Shown here: in pieces, positions 31,450-36,148 of the stretch
Numbering within the stretch: position 1 is the first letter of the stretch
How the letters are laid out: the number at the start of each line of letters is the position of its first letter
Assembly: GCA_949282345.1 (NCBI GenBank)
Contig: CASDOQ010000028.1
Span: forward strand, 1-36,148
From: an uncultured bacterium
GTDB taxonomy: Bacteria > Bacillota > Clostridia > Oscillospirales > CAG-272
Reading direction: 5' to 3'
DNA: 36,148 nt
Translations under genes and position numbers: made by a program
The notes under the pieces: model-generated
What the model was told of the DNA's origin: nothing
The model's input: the letters and a program-made list of their open reading frames with translations, nothing else
Database searches by the model: none

Positions 31450-33216
31450 ATGAAAGTCATCTATGCAAACGGCACTGTCGGTGAGTGCGCGCCGGAGGAG
31501 GAACTTCACATCCTCCGCCACACCGCCGCCCATATCATGGCGCAGGCTATCAAGCGCCTTTTCCCGGAGGCGCATTTTGCCTACGGCCCTGCCAACGAAA
31601 AGGGGTTCTATTACGACGTTGATCTCGGGGATCGCAAGCTGTCCGAAGAGGATCTTGCCGCCATCGAAGCCGAAATGAAGAAGATCGTCAAGGAGAACCT
31701 GCCGATCCGCCCGGAGATCCTCCCCCGTGCCGAAGCCATCGCGTATATGGAGAGCCGCGGCGAAAAATACAAGGTGGAGCATATTGCCGACCTGCCCGAA
31801 GATGCCGAGATCAGTTTCTTCAAACAGGGCGAATACGTCGATATGTGCGTCGGCCCGCACCTCTGCTACACCAAAGCACTGAAAGCCTTCCGGATCCTCG
31901 GGCAGTCGGGGGCGTACTGGAAGAACGACAAAAACAACAAAATGCTGACCCGCGTCAAGGGAATCGCCTTCCGCTCGCAGGAAGAACTGGACGACTATAT
32001 GAAGCTCCTCGAGGAAGCCGAACGCCGCGACCACCGCCGCATCGGCCGGGAAATGAAGCTCTTTATGCTGGCGGACGAGGCACCGGGATTCCCCTTCTTC
32101 CTCCCGAACGGAATGGCCCTCAAAAACGCGCTGATCGAATACTGGCGACAGATCCATACCCGCGAGAACTACGTCGAAGTCTCTACCCCGATGATCATGA
32201 ACCGGCATCTTTGGGAAACGAGCGGGCACTGGGATCACTATAAAGATAATATGTACTCCACCATGATCGACGACGAGGTCTACTGCGTCAAGCCGATGAA
32301 CTGTCCGGGCGGCGTGATGGTCTACCGCAACGAACTTCACAGTTACCGCGATCTGCCGATGCGCGTCGGGGAGTTGGGGCTTGTCCACCGGCACGAGCTG
32401 CGCGGCGCCCTGCATGGTCTATTTCGCGTGCGTTGTTTCACGCAGGACGACGCCCATATCTTCATGCGGCGCGAACAGATCACCGACGAGATCATCGGCG
32501 TGGTACATCTCATCAACGAGGTTTATACCAAATTCGGTTTCAAGTATTCCGTGGAACTTTCCACCCGTCCCGAGGACAGCATGGGGAGCGACGAGGACTG
32601 GGAAGCCGCAACGAACGGCCTGCGCACCGCGCTGGAAAAACTCGGTCTGCCCTATACGGTCAACGAAGGGGACGGCGCTTTCTACGGGCCGAAGATCGAC
32701 TTCCATCTTGAGGACTCTCTCGGAAGAACCTGGCAGTGCGGAACGGTTCAGCTCGACTTCCAGATGCCGCTCAACTTCAGCCTCGAATACACCGACGAGA
32801 ACAACGAAAAACAGCGTCCCATCATGGTGCACCGCGTATGCTTCGGCTCGATCGAACGCTTTATCGGCATCCTGACCGAACATTACGCCGGGAAGTTCCC
32901 CACGTGGCTGGCCCCGGTACAGGCCAAGGTGCTTCTGGTTTCCGAGAAATGCGCCGACTACGGCAAGAAGGTCTACGAGGCTCTCCGCGCCGCCGGCATC
33001 CGTTCTGCACTTGACGATCGGAACGAAAAGATCGGCTATATGATCCGGGAGGCGCAGGTCGTGGACCGCGTTCCCTACATGGTCGTCATCGGGCAGAAGG
33101 AAGCCGAGGAAGGAAACGTCTCGATCCGCAATCGCGATACCACCGAGACTGAGACCATGTCGCTTTCCGCCTTTATCGAAAAAGTGCAGAAGGAAACGCG
33201 CGAGCGCATCTGCTGA
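31450..33216 (+). CDS. thrS: Threonyl-tRNA synthetase lacking the TGS domain
   Basis: A 588-residue class-II synthetase charging tRNA-Thr. It is about 50 residues shorter than the usual enzyme: the N-terminal TGS domain is reduced to some 18 residues before the editing domain begins at LHILRHTAAHIMAQA. The editing site has His24, His28, Cys133 and His137. The catalytic zinc ligands are Cys285, His336 and His461, with motif 2 RHELRGALHGLFRVRCF and motif 3 GSIERFIGIL. The C-terminal anticodon domain is complete. The ATG has AAGGAG nine bases upstream; longer frames run into the T-box. The editing and catalytic residues are kept, so it should be functional. Confidence 0.96.
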   Translation: MKVIYANGTVGECAPEEELHILRHTAAHIMAQAIKRLFPEAHFAYGPANEKGFYYDVDLGDRKLSEEDLAAIEAEMKKIVKENLPIRPEILPRAEAIAYMESRGEKYKVEHIADLPEDAEISFFKQGEYVDMCVGPHLCYTKALKAFRILGQSGAYWKNDKNNKMLTRVKGIAFRSQEELDDYMKLLEEAERRDHRRIGREMKLFMLADEAPGFPFFLPNGMALKNALIEYWRQIHTRENYVEVSTPMIMNRHLWETSGHWDHYKDNMYSTMIDDEVYCVKPMNCPGGVMVYRNELHSYRDLPMRVGELGLVHRHELRGALHGLFRVRCFTQDDAHIFMRREQITDEIIGVVHLINEVYTKFGFKYSVELSTRPEDSMGSDEDWEAATNGLRTALEKLGLPYTVNEGDGAFYGPKIDFHLEDSLGRTWQCGTVQLDFQMPLNFSLEYTDENNEKQRPIMVHRVCFGSIERFIGILTEHYAGKFPTWLAPVQAKVLLVSEKCADYGKKVYEALRAAGIRSALDDRNEKIGYMIREAQVVDRVPYMVVIGQKEAEEGNVSIRNRDTTETETMSLSAFIEKVQKETRERIC

Positions 33217-33289
33217 AGCGTCACGGCGTCATGCCGGGTATCTTCCCGGCGCCCGCCCGCGTGAAAATCGCGCTTCCCGATCTCCCCCA

Positions 33290-33317
33290 AGGGGCAGGTT
33301 TCAGACTGCCCCTTTTT
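33290..33317 (+). terminator. Rho-independent terminator of thrS
   Basis: AGGGGCAG (33290-33297) pairs perfectly with CTGCCCCT (33306-33313) around an eight-base loop, and a run of five T (33313-33317) closes it. Confidence 0.92.
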
Positions 33318-33480
33318 CGCGGTCTTTTGCGCAATTCTTGCAAACAAAACGTTGCATATCACGTCAAAAACAGACAAAATCATCAAAAAAGCTGCGATGG
33401 CTTGACTTCTCTGCAAAGATATCAAAGATATGATAAAATTCGTATTTAGTTTATATAAAATAGTTCTAAGGAGAAACGTC

Positions 33481-34155
33481 ATGACCAAAATCGTCAGAGG
33501 GAAAAAGACCCTGATCTCCCTGATCGTTATCACCGCGCTCCTTCTCACGCTGGTGCTGTGCAGCATCCTGGTGCATGGAAATGAAACGCACCGTTGCCAC
33601 ACGTGCGAAGAGCAGGTCGCCATGGTTCCCGCCATCCTGATCCTGACGCTTGCCACCGCGCTGAAGAACACCACCTCGCTCTTAGGTGCCAAATATTTTG
33701 TGGCAAACCTTTTGGAGGGAGCCGGGGCGCTTCGGATGTTCCTGCCCGCCATCATCTTCCTGATCGCGTGCGCACTCTCCTTTGCGACCGGGACTTCTTG
33801 GGGAACCTTCGGCATTCTCCTTCCGATCGTCCTGGCCATCTTCACCCCGGGAACCGAGCTCTATGCCATCGGGATGTCTGCCTGCCTGGCCGGTGCCGTC
33901 TGCGGCGACCACTGCTCTCCGATCTCGGATACCACCATTATGGCGAGTGCCGGTGCCCAGTGCAACCACGTGGAGCACGTTGCCACGCAGCTGCCCTATG
34001 CCGTTACCGTGGCTGCGATTTCGTTTGTTTCCTTCCTCCTTGCGGGGCTTATCCAGATCGTCTGGATCGTTCTCCCGTTGGGGATCCTTCTGACCGTCGG
34101 AACGCTCATCGTTCTGCGGACTCTCCAGCGCCGCCGCGACGCCGGTCTCCGCTGA
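33481..34155 (+). CDS. Half-length NhaC-like Na+/H+ antiporter
   Basis: A 224-residue membrane protein matching only the C-terminal half of NhaC antiporters, which are usually 450-500 residues. Family blocks are FATGTSWGTFGILLPIVLAIF, then CLAGAVCGDHCSPISDTTIM and HVATQLPYAVTVAAISF. A first hydrophobic segment (TLISLIVITALLLTLVLCSI) and a Cys/His-rich HRCHTCEEQ turn precede the half-domain. There are about six helices. The ATG has CTAAGGAG upstream. The frame is open and shows no stop codons, so it is either a decayed gene after an in-frame deletion or a real half transporter that would need a partner or dimer. No partner half is seen nearby. Confidence 0.75.
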   Translation: MTKIVRGKKTLISLIVITALLLTLVLCSILVHGNETHRCHTCEEQVAMVPAILILTLATALKNTTSLLGAKYFVANLLEGAGALRMFLPAIIFLIACALSFATGTSWGTFGILLPIVLAIFTPGTELYAIGMSACLAGAVCGDHCSPISDTTIMASAGAQCNHVEHVATQLPYAVTVAAISFVSFLLAGLIQIVWIVLPLGILLTVGTLIVLRTLQRRRDAGLR

Positions 34156-34297
34156 TAAAAAAGCACCTTCCGGGGTTCTTTTCTTTTTTGGAATCCTGTC
34201 CTTTTCCGCTTTCCAGGAGATCTCCGCGCCGTAAGCGTACCTTTCGCAGGTTTTTCGCAGATTCTGCCGTCGGGCTTCCCTTCAGATTGCGGTCCCC

Positions 34298-34319
34298 GCA
34301 AGAAAGGTCTTGCTTTTTT
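34298..34319 (+). terminator. Possible terminator after the NhaC-like gene
   Basis: GCAAGA (34298-34303) pairs with TCTTGC (34308-34313) around AAGG and is followed by six T. The stem is short. It overlaps the -35 box of the next promoter. Confidence 0.45.
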
Positions 34320-34338
34320 CCCCGGGGCGTGCTATACT
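34310..34338 (+). promoter_or_regulatory. Promoter of the GYT-repeat protein gene
   Basis: TTGCTT (34310-34315), 17-base spacer, TATACT (34333-34338), with an extended -10 TGC, as in the thrS promoter. Confidence 0.75.
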
Positions 34339-34350
34339 ACGGTAGTATAG
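34332..34350 (+). promoter_or_regulatory. 19-bp palindrome over the -10 box and start site
   Basis: CTATACTAC, a single G, then GTAGTATAG: perfect arms of nine. It covers the -10 box and the expected start, so a dimeric repressor bound here would block transcription. The palindrome also creates TATACT on the other strand. Confidence 0.6.
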
Positions 34351-34384
34351 TATTTCTTATTTATAGAAATTGCGGGAGGCTCAC

Positions 34385-36148
34385 ATGGCAAAGAAAAACG
34401 GCGAAAGTTCCGCTCTGCGACGGGTAGGTGTCTTTATTCTGGCGATGTTTCTCGGAGTCGTCATTTTTCTCGGCGCTATTGCGGGAACCGTTTATTACGC
34501 GCTCAATTTCGTTACCGTAAAAAAACTCTCCGAGAAAAATATCGATATCGGGGCCGATGCCGTACTGACCCCCGAAAGCCCTTTGCGCGATTATTCGCTC
34601 ATGAAGCTCGTGAAAGAGATCGCGACCTTTGAATTGCTGGCGCAGAAAAAGAGCGACGACGCTACGGTCGCCGATATCCTGACCGTCTACGGTTTGAAGG
34701 TGCCGGACGAGATGCTGAACAACATTCCCGAAGAGTATAAAAGCATCCGTATCATTGATATCAAGAACCGCGGCCTTGGCGCCGCCATGCTCGACGTTAC
34801 CATGATCTCCACCTCCTTGGAATTATCGGGGATGCGGGGAATGGTCAGCGATGCCGCATGGGAGATCCTGTCGGGCCGATCGGTCTCTCTCCTCATCGAG
34901 AATAAATTGGAAGAAGCTTTCCGGGGCATCTATCTCGGGGACCTGACGGGAGTACCGCTCATCCGCCATGAGGGCGCGGCGCCGACCGTCGTATACGGCG
35001 ATGCTGCCGCCCCTACGATTGGGGAATATCTGGCTCCCTACGAACTTTCCTCGCTCGGGAAGGTGCTGAATGGAACCCGAACCCCGGTCGACGAAGTGCA
35101 GACTCTCTTAAGCATGGTTCCGCTGACCGGCGTAATTGAAAATGACGGCGGCTTTCTCTATAGCGTTGCCGCGAGAAAGGGCTTCACGCTGGAAGATCTC
35201 TTCACCGTGCAGAATGACGAGATCCTCTTTTCCGCCAAAGTAATCCTGGACGAAATCACCCTCGGAGAGATCCTCGGGTACACGTATGACGAGGCGGACG
35301 GAGAATTCCGAAAAGACGGCGAAAAAGCCGTCGGGATCGATGCGGCTCTCGCCCCTCTCACGATAAACGAACTTTCGGAAAACTTTGACCTGATGGAAGA
35401 GGTAGGGGACGTCTACATCGGAGAGCTGATCGGCTATACCGTCCTGCGGGATGCCGACGGGAACCTGATCGACGCCGAGGGAAACCCGTTGCCGGCGGGA
35501 GCCGAACCGATCTTCCGCGACGGGGAAAAAGAGCCGTCCGGCATGATAAAACGCTTCTCTTCTCTCTTCATCCGCGACTTAAAAAACGACGAGGTCATCA
35601 CCGACAAGATCAACAGCACCACGCTAGCAGACGCGCTCGGCTATACCAATGCGGGAACCGAGGCCGCGCCTATATGGAAGGATAAGAACGGAAATACCGT
35701 CACGGGGGCCTTCGCCAGCCTTGCCGGGAAGGAGATCGGCAGTCTGGATTCCGAGATGAACAATCTGACGCTTGCGGAGGTCATGGGCTATACCAAAGAC
35801 CCCGTGACCGGAAAGTGGGAAGACGAAAGCGGAAATCAGCCCGCTACTATCCTCGGCCTCCTGATGAACAGCACCATGAACTCGCTCTCCGGGGACGTGG
35901 ACAACATTCACGTGGCAGAGATCATGGGCTATACGAAAGACGGAGAGGGGAAATGGATGAAGGACGGAAATCAGCCTTCCGGCCCCGTCAAGGCTTTTGC
36001 CGACCTGACCGTCAGCGATCTCAGTAACGAAAACAAGATCACAGAAAAGATCAACGGGATGACAGTCGCAGATGCGATGGGTTATACCAACACCGGGACG
36101 GCCGACGTCCCTGTATGGCAGGATAAAGACGGGAATCCCGTGACCGGT
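34385..36148 (+). CDS. Membrane-anchored GYT-repeat protein (partial at window end)
   Basis: The first 588 residues are inside the window and the frame stays open to the last base. The N-terminus is MAKKNGESSALRR, then one membrane helix (about 13-41) placing the rest outside the cell. After a unique region of about 250 residues comes a repeat domain. Six copies of a motif [AG][DE]xxGYT are seen at residues 294-300, 346-352, 415-421, 464-470, 511-517 and 562-568. The later copies are followed by W and D/N/G-rich turns (KDKNGN, EDESGN, MKDGN, QDKDGN). GGGAGG lies five bases before the ATG. I recognise no known domain and cannot name a function. Confidence 0.85.
   Translation, partial: MAKKNGESSALRRVGVFILAMFLGVVIFLGAIAGTVYYALNFVTVKKLSEKNIDIGADAVLTPESPLRDYSLMKLVKEIATFELLAQKKSDDATVADILTVYGLKVPDEMLNNIPEEYKSIRIIDIKNRGLGAAMLDVTMISTSLELSGMRGMVSDAAWEILSGRSVSLLIENKLEEAFRGIYLGDLTGVPLIRHEGAAPTVVYGDAAAPTIGEYLAPYELSSLGKVLNGTRTPVDEVQTLLSMVPLTGVIENDGGFLYSVAARKGFTLEDLFTVQNDEILFSAKVILDEITLGEILGYTYDEADGEFRKDGEKAVGIDAALAPLTINELSENFDLMEEVGDVYIGELIGYTVLRDADGNLIDAEGNPLPAGAEPIFRDGEKEPSGMIKRFSSLFIRDLKNDEVITDKINSTTLADALGYTNAGTEAAPIWKDKNGNTVTGAFASLAGKEIGSLDSEMNNLTLAEVMGYTKDPVTGKWEDESGNQPATILGLLMNSTMNSLSGDVDNIHVAEIMGYTKDGEGKWMKDGNQPSGPVKAFADLTVSDLSNENKITEKINGMTVADAMGYTNTGTADVPVWQDKDGNPVTG
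35264..36148 (+). repeat. Tandem protein repeats of about 50 residues (GYT repeats)
   Basis: The motif starts at 35264, 35420, 35627, 35774, 35915 and 36068, giving intervals of 52, 69, 49, 47 and 51 codons. The middle copies are similar at nucleotide level too (ATGGGCTATACCAAAGAC against ATGGGCTATACGAAAGAC), which points to duplication within the gene. The array is cut by the window end, so the copy number is at least six. Confidence 0.8.

Noticed and set aside
33402..33434. TTGACT and TATGAT as promoter of the NhaC-like gene
   Set aside because: The spacer is 21 bases. A promoter probably lies in this AT-rich stretch but I cannot fix it.
1..36148. CRISPR arrays, transposons, prophage, tRNA or rRNA genes
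   Set aside because: I read both strands for direct repeats, transposase or integrase motifs and tRNA-like T-loops and found none that held up.

Overview
The window looks like chromosome of a GC-rich, spore-forming member of the Clostridia (Bacillota). The grounds are the sporulation genes yabP and yabQ, the clostridial-type glgB-glgC-glgD-glgA-glgP cluster with its GlgD subunit, the cdaA / recJ-rel-dtd-hemZ / mazG-hup-rqcP-yabPQ gene orders, and a T-box leader in front of thrS. I see no phage, transposon, CRISPR array, tRNA or rRNA. A precise genus cannot be read from the sequence; an uncultured gut-type lineage is a guess.

Layout. (1) 1-1800, plus strand: a G-rich non-coding stretch, then a small DUF3343-type sulfur/selenium-carrier-like protein translationally coupled to a class-V cysteine desulfurase, ended by a clean terminator. 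(2) 1940-12186, minus strand: a glycogen operon read from right to left as glgB, glgC, glgD, glgA, glgP and a neopullulanase-like GH13 enzyme, ended by a terminator at about 1940-1966. It covers sugar-nucleotide supply, polymerisation, branching and breakdown. (3) 12246-13778, minus strand: hup (HU) and rqcP/yabO from a strong sigma-A promoter, then a hairpin terminator that may also carry a sigma-E-like promoter for the spore-coat/cortex genes yabP and yabQ. (4) 13964-27725, minus strand: eleven genes with gaps of 0-31 bases, from cdaA through a tiny membrane protein, a FAD oxidoreductase, recJ, rel, dtd, hemZ, a uridine-kinase-like enzyme, an mtaD-type deaminase and a SpoVB-like flippase to mazG. 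The c-di-AMP and (p)ppGpp enzymes and nucleotide housekeeping may therefore lie on one transcript. (5) 27829-31074, plus strand and divergent from cdaA: a Crp/Fnr-family regulator with a 20-bp palindrome over its own transcription start, followed by a three-gene ABC importer (lipoprotein, permease, ATPase). (6) 31071-33317, plus strand: a consensus promoter overlapping the ATPase stop codon, a T-box leader, and a threonyl-tRNA synthetase that lacks the TGS domain. (7) 33481-36148, plus strand: an NhaC-like antiporter of about half normal length, then a large membrane-anchored protein built from repeats of about 50 residues centred on a GYT motif, cut by the window end.

Most of the window is conserved clostridial core. 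The less ordinary items are the GYT-repeat surface protein, the half-size NhaC, the tiny protein in the CdaR position, the palindrome-controlled Crp/ABC operon, the combined terminator/sigma-E-like element before yabP, and the lysine-less ADP-glucose motif of GlgA. Function of the repeat protein and the substrate of the ABC importer are unknown.
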